From: Lunularia cruciata
Taxonomy: Eukaryota > Streptophyta > Marchantiopsida > Lunulariales > Lunulariaceae
Direction: 5' to 3'
Assembly: GCA_948567375.1 (NCBI GenBank)
Contig: OX419758.1
Location: forward strand, 29,889,001-29,953,000
DNA length: 64,000 nucleotides
This document shows, piece after piece, positions 1 through 10,100 of the stretch. How positions within the stretch are numbered: the first letter of the stretch is position 1; each line of letters begins with the position of its first letter. The notes under the pieces are model-generated. The model worked only from the letters and a program-made list of their open reading frames with translations. It was not told the DNA's origin and made no database searches. The position numbers and the translations under genes were made by a program.

Positions 1-542
1 TTCTAGGAGAGATTACAAGAGAAAAAACAGAGTTTCACACTCAATACTCTAATGCCCCAAAGGAATATCTTCTCTTTATTATATAGCAAAGAGGATCTCC
101 TCAAAGGAGGCTCCATCCTTGGATCAAATACATGGATTGGTGACCTATCAGCAAGCTCCATCCTTGGGTTAGTTGTTTGGATGGGTGACAATCAATCCTT
201 GTCCAAAAGGAATCTTTAGGAATCTCTTGTACGGAGCTCAAAATCATGTGGATGAGGTACCATTGGAAAGCTCTCAACAAGACAAATTATAAGAGAAGAG
301 AAGGACATTTTTTTCCTTGAGGGGGATCTTTTTTTCCATTTATAGGGCCTAATTCATCCATTTAGGCCTCCAAAATTGGCTCTAAAGTTTTCAGACCATT
401 GTCGGCTTTTGCCCTATTAGTAGAAGCACTCTTTTGATGACACTTCTATATGATCTTCCTAGCCTATTGAACACAACATTCTTCTAGATGTTACCAAGCC
501 AATTTTTACCTCAAGATAATATATCTTACTACTTGTATTACA
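1..542 (-). repeat. Family B LTR copy B1, cut by window edge
   Basis: This is an isolated LTR read on the minus strand. Its 5' end is at 542 (complement of TGTAATAC) and its 3' end lies just left of the window, because base 1 falls in the stretch that precedes the terminal TATTACA in the other copies. It matches B2 and B3 in order: the repeated box near the start, the 'ggcctaattcatcc' box, the 'gagagctttcc' box, and the 'tatataataaag' TATA/poly(A)-like region. It has only one copy of the 156-bp unit that is doubled in B2 and B3. It interrupts the integrase region of A1. The other target duplication would be outside the window. Confidence 0.75.
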
Positions 543-715
543 CTTTTTAGCAAAAGCTTGACAAACATGACAAGGTTTGCAATAATCAAGATAATCTTTG
601 AAAATCATTCTCCAAAGATAACCTGCATCTAGAATCTTGAAAGCATTCTCCTTTCTGGCAAAGTGTCTGCCACACACTAAAACTCAATGAAACTCCTTTA
701 TGAGTAGATTGACTC
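543..715 (-). pseudogene. A1 integrase zinc-binding (HHCC) fragment
   Basis: The minus-strand translation contains a GRHFARK...AFKILDAGY...CKPCHVCQAFAK string. It matches the integrase N-terminal zinc domain of A3 and A4, with the CxxC pair intact (CHVC). The upstream strand 'LIKEFH' is also recognisable. The catalytic core is missing because B1 is inserted after the CHVCQAFAKK segment at 542/543. On the other side the fragment is fused directly to RT sequence at 711-722. It cannot work. Confidence 0.8.
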
Positions 716-1400
716 CTCCTTGCTCCCATAGACATAAAATTCATCAATGAAGTCTCACAAATTTTTGAATGAAAGGTTCAAACACCTTGTTCATGAGCCA
801 TTGGAATGTGGCTAGAGCATTGCAAAGCCCAAAAGGCATGACCTTGAAAGCATAAGTCCCCCAAGGTGTGGTGAATGTGGTGAGTTGTTGATGCTCTGAT
901 GCAATCTTGATTTGGTTACACCCACTATGACCATCTCCAAAACTATAGTTCTCATGACCAACAACCTCTTCCAAGATCTTAGCAATGAATAGTAAAGGTT
1001 ACTAGTCCTTCTTAGTAAAAACATTGAGCTTCTTGTAATCCATACATACCTAAAGCTTGCCATTCTTTTTCTTAATAATCACATTTGGAGACATCCATTC
1101 TGAATTCTCCACCTCAAATATAAATCCAGCCGCCTTGAGCTTATCAATCTCTTCCTTCACAACCAAAGCTATTGGTTCATTAATGCAATGTTGCTTTTGG
1201 TGGACTGGTCTTGCATGTGACTTTATCTCTATATTGTGCTCCTCCAAGGTGACTTCCTTTATATCCTTGTATCTGAAAGCAAACATATGGATGAATTTAT
1301 GGAAAATATCCTCAAATCTTATCTTCTCCTCCTTGTTAATATTTGGACCATACTTGCACCTCCTCTTTATCCCCTTAATTGTCAAGGGTAGATAACCTCC
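716..1400 (-). pseudogene. A1 reverse transcriptase, truncated
   Basis: Minus-strand frames give the RT finger and palm domains: a PIxLVVKEEIDKLKAAGFIFEVE-type segment, 'IKKKNGKL', 'NYSFGDGHSGCNQIKIAS' (first catalytic Asp region), 'LTTFTTPWGTYAFKVMPFGLCNA', and the active-site box. The box reads FIDE rather than FIDD, so the second catalytic Asp is changed to Glu. The thumb and all of RNase H are deleted: the VYGSKEE segment runs straight into integrase sequence. Several frame changes are present. Nearest relatives in the window are A3 (39831-40640) and A4 (31671-32512). Confidence 0.85.
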
Positions 1401-2110
1401 CCTTTATCTAGGTCCTTCAAGACCTCTAGCTTAGGTGCAAAATCCATAGCACACAAGGATATACATCTTTATCCAATTCAGATTCATCCTCCTCCATGGA
1501 AGTCTCTTCTATGCTTTGTGTCCACACCTAAAGCTCCTTCTTCTAAATCTGATTCTCGATAATCAGAAGATGGTGTATTTGAATATGAAGTGTTGGTGTT
1601 GTTAGTGATAAAAATTGTAACTCTATGGTTTGATAGCCTAATCCTCAAGTATTCTTTGTGCCATGAATCAATTGTGCGTGTTGCTCTCAACCATAGTTTC
1701 CCAAGAAGCAAATCATAGCTCAATTCCTTAGAGACTTAGAAAGTCATGAGATTTTGAACTCCCATAACAAATATCCATCACCCCTACTAGTCAAAGTTGT
1801 TGCTTGTTTGCCATACTCACCACAATGTTGAAGGTCTAAATGGTATCATACCCAAATTCTTCATCAACCTCTCCAACATGGCATTCACTACAAATCCTCC
1901 ATCCACAAGTGCATCCTTGATGTTATGACTATTCACTCTCATATCAATCTTGGAAGCATATTCACAAGCCTCACATGGTGCTAGTTTGGCATCCACCACC
2001 CCCATTGATATTGGAGCTTTTTCTTTCTTCTTCCTCTTGCTCCTTGTAGAACTCAAACCACCTCTAAACTCCTTTTCAAGGTAGGATTCAAAGTGATCAA
2101 TTGACCCACT
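1401..2110 (-). pseudogene. A1 aspartic protease region
   Basis: Minus-strand frames give the protease core, with the segment around VNSHNIKDALVDGG followed by 'NAMLERLMKNLGMIP' and 'MSYDLLLGKLWLRA'. The active-site triad reads D-G-G, as in the other family A copies, instead of the common D-S/T-G. An acidic linker with SDYRESDLEEGALGVDT lies toward RT, as in A3. Stops and frame shifts break it. In family A this domain follows gag in one frame, judging from A3. Confidence 0.75.
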
Positions 2111-3600
2111 ATGATGTTAGCCTTGTGACTACCAACATCCTCCAATATATTGTAGTTCCATTATTGCTTTGAGTCAAGAAGTCTTCCATCCCCAACTTCT
2201 TTCTTGAAGTCTTTATTATTGATGGTGTTGAGGTGCTAGTGCGAGTGCACCTAGTAGACATATGAGTACATCCTTAAGAAGAATGTACATCCTCTACAAA
2301 CAAGCTTTCTTTTTCTCTTATGCCAAAAGCTCCAAATTTAAGACCTTTGGACTTTGAGCACTCCCCCTTCTCATACTTGCACTTGATCAAATCTATGGAT
2401 GCTATTTTCTTACCTTTGTTTGAATAAAGAGCCACTTTGGTTTCACTACCTCACTCTTTCCCTCCATGGGTTTCCTCATACTCCTTCCTCTATCCTAAGT
2501 GGAATTTGGGCAATTCCTTTGGATGTGACCTCTTACTCCACAACCAAAACAATTTCTACCATTGAAATTGTCACTTTGTTGAACTCCTCTATATGGATAG
2601 CTTCTATATTCAATGGGCGTTACGCGCACCGATGCCCTTGCACTTGCTCTAACAGCTTTTGTGTCTCACTGCGGGGTTGGAGCCAGGCCCCAGACTTTGT
2701 TTTGTTGGACACCACAAAACCAAAATACCTTGCGATAAAATAAAGGGAAAAAGCCTACTCCTAATTCCTCTCCCCACATTCTGATCCACCTCTCTCTTCT
2801 CCCATAGTTGCACTACATTGAACTTGAGATCTGCAAGTTATTCTATGATGGTTTGAAGTGAATCCTTTGGTAGAGATGTAAGAACTAGAGTAACTACTAC
2901 TTGTGATGTAATCCTTGCTACCAAAGTTTCAAAAGTTCCACCATACTTGTAGCCTTGAGGAGGATGCACAACCTTCTTCACCACCAAATCACTCTCATCC
3001 ACTTCCAAGCTCTCCATCCTACAAATTGCAATCTTGATAACTTCAACCTTGGAAGAAGGTTTCTCATGTCTCACTTTACTTCTAATTTGTGATCTAAATT
3101 TTCCCATAAAATCCTTGGTAAACATAGCTCCTATGCCAATCATACTAGTCATCACATCATCTCTACTCGTCCTCAACACTATGCAAAATTTGGACTCTAA
3201 CTTCTCCACTCTTTCTATATAGATTCTCACTTTCTCTCCATCTCCTTTTTTGAGGAAGGTAACCTCACTCATCAATCTCTCATAACTCTCATCTAGAAGA
3301 AAGTTCTCAATGAGTGTTGAAGTCAAATTATTCCAAGACTCTTCTTGCACGTCTTTCCTCTCTCTTTTGGTATTCTAACTCATACCATGTAAGGGCTATA
3401 TCCTCAAAGAAATTTAGTAATAATGAATCCCACTCATTCTTCCTTCTCTCATTTTTTCTTACACAAAATCTATTGAAAGCTCTCACAAAAATCTCCATAT
3501 CTTCTCCATCCTTGCCAAAGAAAACCAGAAGTTTAATTATCTCTCTTTTATCTCAATTTTTTTCTTTTCCCTCAATTTTATCACTCTATAACTAAGAGAG
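2111..3600 (-). pseudogene. A1 Gag region
   Basis: A 170-residue minus-strand open stretch (2838-3350) matches family A Gag: 'ESWNNLTSTLIENFLLDE', 'SYERLMSEVTFLKKGDGEK', 'VRIYIERVEKLESKFCIVLR', then 'KSRSKVRHEKPSSKVEVIKI' like capsid C-terminal sequence. The zinc-knuckle part lies near 2480-2600 in broken frames. About 146 bases of unrelated sequence (2612-2757) sit between the capsid part and the knuckle. The N-terminal Gag start lies near 3480-3560. Gag would form the particle; this copy is non-functional. Confidence 0.8.
2612..2757. repeat. Small CpG-bearing insert in A1 gag, origin unknown
   Basis: Compared with A4 (33760-33800 on the plus strand), A1 has about 146 extra bases between 'atggatagcttctatatt' and 'ctcctaattcctctcccc'. 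The insert differs from its surroundings: CpG-rich left part (gcgttacgcgcaccg), a box B-like 'gggttggagcc', and an A-rich right end (aaaataaagggaaaaa). This resembles a fragment of a short retroposon, but I find no clear box A and no clear target duplication. Confidence 0.4.
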
Positions 3601-3759
3601 TATATACATGACTAACACTCTTTTAAAATAATCCATTGTAGGAACAAAAAAGGTTCAGGTTGCTCTAAGATTCCTATAGCAAGATCAAATCCTAGATTGC
3701 ATATTAATCAAACCCTCATAGATAATTTATCCATAAGTTGAAAGATTATCTCCATCACT
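3601..3759 (-). other. A1 spacer between pre-gag region and gag
   Basis: This stretch corresponds to 37580-37735 in A3 and 34560-34766 in A4. All copies share a 'gtggattactctcaaatggtgttag' type sequence just before gag. No convincing reading frame is preserved. It is part of the family A leader. Confidence 0.5.
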
Positions 3760-4436
3760 AATCTTGAGAACTAGTTGATGAAGGTGATAGTCTCTTTGTA
3801 GTTGTATTAAGACTTTCTCCAAGATCTTTCACCAAAGTGTTGTTACTCCACTACACTCGTGTCCTTTTGGAAGTCCTTCCACTCCACAAACTTCACACAC
3901 CTCCTTAGTCTTAGATCTCCTTCCTCCCAATCTTGGTGAAAAAGGTCCAACATGCAATCCCAAGTCAAGTAAGCTTCTTCTTTCTCTCCTTTCTCTTTCT
4001 TTCAAAGGTCAATGGACATGAAATTGCCTTATGTCCCTTCTCTCTACATAAAAAGTATTTAGAATAACTCTTTCCTCTAAGTATTGTATGTTTTTGGGTC
4101 CTCTCAATACTTTCTGCAAATTTTAAACTCTCTTTTCCTTAAATCCACCCCTAATCACCCCAAACCTTTGGGAACCTTGGAAGGCTCAACTTTAACTCTT
4201 GGTGACCTTCCACATTCCCAAGATAAGTCTAAACACTCAAACATGCTTTTGGTTGCTCCCACACTCCTTGTGCATGGGTCTCAACTTTCTAGAATTGACC
4301 CCTCATGACAATGTCACTAAGTTCTCTCAATTGGTATGTAAGAGTCCTTTGAAATGATTTCCACTTGATCATTACCCTAAGGTGTCCTCTCTTACAACAT
4401 TTCATATCTTTCCATTGAGCCATTTGCCCCAAGCAT
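3760..4436 (-). pseudogene. A1 pre-gag leader coding region (zinc-knuckle protein), decayed
   Basis: Minus-strand frames show the same coding region found before gag in A2, A3 and A4. The upstream part reads around 'MAQWKDMKCCKRGHLRV' and 'FQRTLTYQLRELSDIVMRG'. The downstream part includes 'LCREKGHKAISC', where the first knuckle Cys is a Tyr, and 'VEGLPKGHECSG'. Frames are broken. In A1 the region is separated from the 5' LTR by the B2 insertion, which lies immediately upstream of the presumed start. The function is unknown; the CCHC form suggests nucleic-acid binding. Confidence 0.55.
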
Positions 4437-4446
4437 GTTTCTATTA

Positions 4447-5186
4447 TGTAATACCAAGAGCTAGCCATATGATGTAGATGTAAAATTCGGTTTGGTAACA
4501 TCAAGAATGATGTTATACATGATGGTCAAAATAGATAAGATAGAAGTATCACAAAAAGAGTACTTTTACTAATAGTGCAGAAACCAAAATAGACTTGAGA
4601 ACCTTAGAACCAATAGCTAGACATATGATTTAAAGGTGAGAATTGGTTTTGTAACATCTAGAAGGATGTTACACATGATGGACTAAAAAGATCAGAAAGA
4701 GGTATCACCAAAAGGGGACTTCTACTAATAGAGTAGGAACCGAAATATGCCTAAACTCTTTGAAGGCAATTTTGGAGGCCTAAACAGATGAATTAGACCT
4801 CAAAAATGTGCCAACCCTCCCCTCAACAAAGAAAAGGCTGGTCTTCCCTCTCCCCCTACTTTTTCTCGTTGAGAGCTTTCCAACGGTACCTTACTCATGT
4901 GATTCTGAGATTCCTACAGGAAGATTCCCTAAAAGATTCCCTTTGGTCAAAGCTTGTTTGACCAACCAGATAGGACCTAGACCAGACATGTCACCCATCC
5001 AAGTAAGTAATCCAAGGGTGGAACTTTCTGACATGTCACCTATTTGTGTCCCTAATCCTATGGTGGAACTTCCTTGGAGGAGATCCTCTTTGTCTATATA
5101 ATAAAGAGAAGGTGCTCATTTGGAGCATCGAATGTTTGAGTGTGAAATCTTTGTTTTCTCTCTTCTCTTATCCTTGGAGTATTACA
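4447..5186 (+). repeat. Family B solo LTR B2 with perfect 5-bp target duplication
   Basis: The element starts TGTAATACC and ends GTATTACA, giving matched TG...CA ends with inverted termini. It is flanked by identical TATTA copies at 4442-4446 and 5187-5191. Joining the flanks restores family A leader sequence (compare 'ctttctattcagcacacat' in A5 near 44580). Length is 740 bp. Bases from about 4455 hold two tandem 156-bp units (second starts 4611). A TATA-like 'ctatataataaag' lies near 5092. There is no internal region, so this is a solo LTR left by LTR-LTR recombination. Confidence 0.9.
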
Positions 5187-5191
5187 TATTA

Positions 5192-5808
5192 GCACACATA
5201 TTTCAGATTTGGTCAGAAATCCCCACTCACTTTAACAACTTTTAACTTCATTTGCAAGAATGATCGCTCCCTAATTCCTAGGCCAAAAGGTAGTATAGCA
5301 TGCAATTAATTTTCTTAGAAAGTTTTAAAATAATCTAATGAAAATTGAAGAGATAGTAAATTCTCTACAAAATTTTAGAGAGCATGCAATTTGTAGAGAA
5401 ATTTACCCTACCACCTTCCAAAAATTCTAGTTGACTGCAAGTAGCATCCTTTGCAATAATTTCAAGTGTCCCACCTAGAAGATAATCCAAGTTATCTACT
5501 ATAAAAATTTCAAATCTAGATCTCAAAATTGAGATTTTACCCAAACTAATCGGAATCTCCAAAATTTGCAATCCAGCTCACACAATCTCTCCAAATTCTC
5601 TCGTGTATAGTATGTACAATATCACCTCAAAAACATCATAATAAACTACAAGGTATAAAAATTGGCCAAATTCTCTAACATAAATTTAGCCATCTCTTCT
5701 CCTAATGTTTATTCCAAGTTAGCTCTCATAGCCTCTTTCTATTTAATATAGAACTGTATGTAAAATATTATCTTGCCTTCTAAATAATAGTGACAATAGA
5801 ACCAAAAT
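5192..5808 (-). other. A1 5' leader next to the LTR, with degenerate primer site
   Basis: This corresponds to 36240-36860 in A3. Shared landmarks include 'aaaattgaagaa', 'gagcatgcaatt' and, next to the LTR, the primer site. In A1 the primer site (complement near 5787-5808) is badly eroded relative to A3 and A5. No reading frame is conserved here across copies. Confidence 0.65.
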
Positions 5809-6494
5809 TATGAGCAAGCCTATCTCTCACTCAGACTGAACCTCAGATGGCTATTATGGTAATACACCATGGACTAAGAAGGCAAGGAACCCCAACTTCA
5901 TCATACTTCTCCAAGGCTAACACTCCAAGATTTAAACTATTGCTCACTAAAGAGCTCAAGGAAAGAGAGATTGTAAATAAAAGGATTATTAATACTTCCT
6001 CACCCTAGTTTATATATTTGTGAAATAATTATGCACCAAAATTATTAATTATTAGAACAACTAAATTTACTAGGCTAAAAGTCAAATAAAATGAAAAGTC
6101 TAAAGGAACATCCATAGTCATGGGAATATTCCTTTAAGCATGTGGTCTTATCTTGATCCAACCACTAAGTCAAGGATTCCTTCATATAGGCCATCTTTGG
6201 ACTATAAAAAGAATTCAAAACAAAACAATTTATGGGTCCAAGAGTTCTCAATTCTTTCCTTAAAGCTAAATATCTAAGAATAATACCAAATCATACACTA
6301 GAATTCAAAATAGTGGTGCTCATCTTTTCCACTTCCTCCAAAGTAAAATCCATTTTATCTTAGTTATGACTAACTTTAGCTACTCATGATTAATATGGAA
6401 TCATCTTTTACCTCTATATAAACAATATCTCTTAAATACTTGTAATACCAAACTAAATATCACAATAATACATACATGCACAAATGGGTGTTAG
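5809..6494 (-). repeat. A1 5' LTR (family A)
   Basis: This LTR reads on the minus strand. It aligns along its length with A3's LTRs: complement of TGTAACACCC at the right end near 6494, the 'ctaggtgtttggctttgagg' box, the 'cacaagtatataaac' TATA-like box (complement at about 6005-6025), and the 'atggtgcactaccataatagcc' box near the left end at about 5850-5870. Length is about 686 bp. It has many substitutions relative to A3, so it is an older insertion. The partner 3' LTR is outside the window. Confidence 0.85.
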
Positions 6495-7121
6495 GGCTCC
6501 TTCTCAAGGTCTCAATCTCCAAATCCTAGTTATCCCTTATCTCATACAACATTGCATGGTCACTTAAGTCCCAATTCCACAATAAAAATTCCTTCTTCTT
6601 GCTATGGACCAACTCTTGTCTACAACCCCTCTTAACCAACCCTCGGGTCCTTATTATGAAATCAAGCACTCTTCTCATGCACTTAGGCACTTGAGGGGTT
6701 ATCACTTCTTTCCTTTTCATTCCTCTCATTCTTCCTAAGCCTTCTAAAATCTCTCAATCCTCCCAATCCTCCTCACACAACCGTACTTGCTCCAATTCAA
6801 ATTTCCAAGTCTTAAAACTTTTTATCAAGGGTAAGAAAATCCTAACTAGCCTTGCTTTGGTAAGCTCTACAAAAAAAGGAAAGGATCAATTTGGGTATTT
6901 AAGGTGATAGCCCAACCATTATGAGTGTTTGGTAGGTATGCCTTTTGGTGAGCAATTGCTCCTCATACATGTGTGGTTAGTACAATTGAATGATTATCAA
7001 TTGCAGTCTCTTGATCTATTGGTGCCACATATAAATTCTTAGGATTATTACAAAATGAGTGATTTTCAAACCAAAGGGCTTCCAAGCCAAATGGTCTTAT
7101 GGCCAAAGGTTGTCTTAGGCC
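6495..7121 (-). pseudogene. Family P copy P4: N-terminal coding fragment and leader
   Basis: The minus-strand frame at 6526-6729 gives 'RGLVKRGCRQELVHSKKKEF' followed by LLWNW. This matches P3 (complement of about 20380-20600: GLVK...KKLEFLLWNWEAKDH) and the FLAWNW box of P1. To the right is the upstream leader with 'ggccaaaggt' type boxes, which P3 also has at 20940-21000. The sequence is cut on the left by A1's LTR and on the right by A2; the leader appears to resume at 15779. The product is unknown. Confidence 0.5.
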
Positions 7122-8574
7122 TATAACACCAATATGTGCAAGCGTGTGGCATTGTGATATTTAGTTTGGGTTACATGTACTTGAGAGATATTGTTTATAT
7201 AAAGATAAAAGATAGTTCTACCTTAGTTATAATTAGCTAAATTTAGTCATAACAAAGATAAAAAAGATTTTACTTTAGAGAAATTGGAAAGATGAGCACC
7301 ATTATTTTGGATTTTAGTGTATTGACTTGGTATTATTCCTAGGTGTTTGGCTTTGAGGAAAGAGTTGAGAACTCTTGGATTTATAAGCACTTTTGCTTTA
7401 TATTCTTCTATAGTCCAAGAATAGCCCATGTGAAGGAATCCTTGACTTAATGTTTGGGTCAAGATAAGACTACATGCTTAGCGGACTATTCCCATAAGTT
7501 GTAATACCAATAGCTAGATAGATGATCTAGAAATGAAATTTGGTTAGGTAACATCTGGAAAAATGTTATACATGATGGACTAAGTAGATAAGATAGAAGT
7601 ATCACCAAAAGAGTACTTCTATTAAGAGGCTAGAAACCAAAACATGCTTGGAAACTTTAGAATCAATAGTTAGGCATTTGATCTAGAGGTGAAAACTTGG
7701 GGTGGTGACATTTGGAAGGATGTTACACAATGATGGAGAACATAGATTGGATAGAGGTATCACCAAAAGAGCACTTCTACTAATAAGGTAGAAGCCAAAA
7801 TAGACTTGAAAACTTTAGAGGCAATTTTGGAGGTCTAAATGGATGAATTAGGCCTCAAAAATGTTCACATAGAACCTCTCCCCCAAAAGAGGAAGGGCTG
7901 TCCATCCCTCACCCTTGTTTTGTCTCATTGAGAGCTTTCCAAAGGTACCTCACCCACGTGATTTTGAGATTCCTATAAGAAAATTCCTTGAAAGATTCTC
8001 TGTGGTCAAAGCCTATTTGACCAACCAAATGACCAAGACCAACATGTCACCCAACCAAGCAATTAATTTAAGGGTGGAGCTTGTTGATAGGTCACCTATC
8101 CATGTACCTAATCCTATGGTAGAGCTTCATTGGAGTAGATCTGCCTTGGCTATATAATAAAGAGAAGGTGCTCCTTTGGGGCATTGGAGGATTGAGTGCA
8201 AAATCAATGTTTTCTCTCTTGTATCTCTCTTGAAGAGTTCTCTTGTCCTTGGAGTATTATATAAGTATCAATATTCCTTTAGAATTTTTATTTTATTTGA
8301 CTTGTAGCCTAGTAACGTGAGTTACTCAAGTAATTAATAACTTTGATGCATAACTATTTCACAAGTATCTAAACTAGGGGTGAAGAGGTACTCATCCTTT
8401 CATTTGCAACCAGCTCTCTCTCATTGAGCTCTCTAGTGAACAATGGTTTGAGTCTTGGAGTGTTGGCCTTGGAGGAGTATGATAAAGTTGTGATTTCTTA
8501 AATTTTTAGTCCATGGTGGGTGACCATAATAGCCATTAGAGGTTCATCTTGAATGAGAGAGAGACTGGTTGACA
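7122..8574 (+). repeat. A2 5' LTR, split by B3
   Basis: The LTR starts as TATAACACC, a decayed TGTAACACC. It continues to 7499, is interrupted by B3 plus a copied TAAGT, and resumes at 8267 to end at the 'ggttgaca' terminus. The part after B3 contains the 'cacaagtatctaaact' box and the 'ccatggtgggtgaccataat' box. Without the insert the LTR is about 686 bp, in line with the other copies. Confidence 0.85.
7500..8261 (+). repeat. Family B solo LTR B3 with perfect 5-bp target duplication
   Basis: It starts TGTAATACC and ends TATTATA, a decayed TATTACA. Identical TAAGT copies flank it (7495-7499 and 8262-8266). It lies inside the 5' LTR of A2. Two tandem units of 156 bp begin at about 7508 and 7664. 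The poly(A)/TATA-like 'ctatataataaagagaag' sits near 8150. Length is 762 bp. No internal region is present. Confidence 0.9.
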
Positions 8575-9194
8575 TTTTTGGTTCTGTTATTAGGATCTCT
8601 ATAGAAGGCAAGAAAATATTTTGTGTACAATTCTGTATTAGACAGAAGGAGGTTATGAGAGTTCACTTGGAGAGAACATTATGAGAGGAGAGGGTTGAAC
8701 TTATGTTAGAGAACTTGGATTCATTTTTATAATTTATATTTCATTAGGATTTTTTTGAGGTGATATTGTACATACTATACACATGAGAAGATTTGGAAAA
8801 ATTGTGTGATGTGGATTGTAGATTTTGGGGATTATGGTGATTTTGGGCAAAATCTCAAGTTAGAGATCTGCACTCAAAATTTTCACAAAGTATAGCTTGG
8901 ATTATTTATAAGATGTGTCACTTAAAATTTTTTAAGGGCTATTATAGGCATAGAGCTAGAATTTTAGGAAGATGGTAGGGCAAAGTGTTTCCATAAATGG
9001 TATGCTCTCTAGAATTTTGTATAGAGTTCTCTATTTCTTCAATTTTCATTGGATAATTTTGAAACTTTCCAAGAAAATTCAGTGCATATTATACTATCCT
9101 TTTGCCTGAGAATTACAGAGAGATCATTCTTGCGCATGAAGTTATGAGTTTTTAAAGGTAAGTGGTTTTTAGACCAAATTTGAATGTGTTCTGA
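8575..9194 (+). other. A2 primer site and untranslated leader
   Basis: Immediately after the LTR, 'tttttggttctgttattagg' aligns with the better preserved primer site of A3 (36244-36262) and A5. The rest matches the family A leader with no conserved reading frame: 'ggagagggttgaacttatg', 'tgtacatactatac', 'agagatcattctt'. Confidence 0.65.
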
Positions 9195-9895
9195 ATAGAA
9201 AGGTTCTTAAGCCAAATGGCTCAAAGGAAAGATCTAAAATTTTGCAAGGGAAGACTCTTTACGGTTGTTATCAAATGTGAATTTTTTTTATAAGAATGTG
9301 ACATACCAATTGAGAAAATTTAGTGACAATGTGAAGAGGAGTCAATTTAGGAGAGTTAAGATCTAATGCATGAGGAGTGTGAGAGTAACCCAAAGCATGT
9401 TCAAGTGTTTACAGTTATCTTGGGAGCTAAAAGAGTCACCAAGAGAGGAAGTTGAGGTGATGAAAGGTTTCCCAGTCTGAGGTGATTGTAGGGGTTGATT
9501 TGAAGAAAAGAGAGTTTAGAATAGAACTTGAAGAGAATGTTGAGAAGATCCAAAACCATTACTTGGAGGAAAGAATGATTCTAAGTGCTTTTTATGAGAA
9601 GAGAAGAGCATAAGGCAAGTTCATGTCCATTGACCGTTAATAGCAAGAAATTGAAGGAAAGGAGAGGTTTACTTGAATTTACGATTGCATGTTGTACCTT
9701 CTTCACCAAGATTAGGGGGAAAGAGATCTAATACCAAAGAGTTGTGTGAGGTTTGTGGGGTGGAAGGATTTCCAAAAGGACATGAGTGTAGTAGAGTAAC
9801 AACACATTTGGAGACTTTGGTGAAAGATCTTGGAGAGAGTCTTAGTACAACTATAGAGAAATTACCACCTTCATCAACTAGTTCTCAAGATTAGT
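9195..9895 (+). pseudogene. A2 pre-gag leader coding region, decayed
   Basis: This is the family A pre-gag region. The upstream half is frame-broken. The downstream half contains the zinc-knuckle segment near 9575-9630, where one base is missing relative to A3, so the knuckle is out of frame. An open stretch at 9673-9894 gives 'PSSPRLGGKRSNTKELCEVC', then GVEGFPKGHECSRV, and ends SSTSSQD followed by a stop. The second cluster, C-x2-C-x8-H-x-C, is complete in this copy. A stop after the SSQD motif occurs at the same place in A3 and A4. Confidence 0.6.
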
Positions 9896-10100
9896 GATTG
9901 AGATAATCTTTCAACTCATGGATAAACTATCCATGAGGGTTCAATTAATATGCACTTTAGGATTTGATGTTGCTATAGAAATATTGGAGCAACCTAAATA
10001 TTTTGTGTTCCCTAGGGTGGATTACTCTCAAATGGTGTTAGTCATGCACATACTATGTTAGATATAGAGTGAGAAAAAAAACCAAGAGAAAAGAGAAAGA
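9896..10100 (+). other. A2 spacer between pre-gag region and gag
   Basis: This conserved leader segment is shared with A1, A3 and A4, including 'gtggattactctcaaatggt'. No stable open frame is seen. Confidence 0.5.

Larger units (their letters stand above)
543..6494 (-). mobile_element. Ty3/gypsy element A1 (family A), degraded, 3' end outside window
   Basis: Reading on the minus strand from the right: 5' LTR (5809-6494), degenerate primer site, leader with the pre-gag region, gag, protease, reverse transcriptase, then an integrase zinc-finger remnant that stops at the B1 insertion. The order gag-PR-RT-(RNaseH)-IN defines Ty3/gypsy. No chromodomain is seen. It carries two family B LTRs (B1, B2), a deletion that removed RNase H, and a small foreign insert at about 2612-2757. 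Every reading frame is broken by stops and shifts, so it is a fossil. Right of its 5' LTR is family P sequence, the probable insertion target. Confidence 0.85.

Noticed and set aside
1057-1395. Plus-strand open frame of 112 residues opposite A1 RT
   Set aside because: It is the antisense shadow of the reverse transcriptase, whose motifs are on the minus strand.
2640-2690. tRNA gene in the A1 insert
   Set aside because: A box B-like string is present but there is no box A at proper spacing and no cloverleaf by eye.
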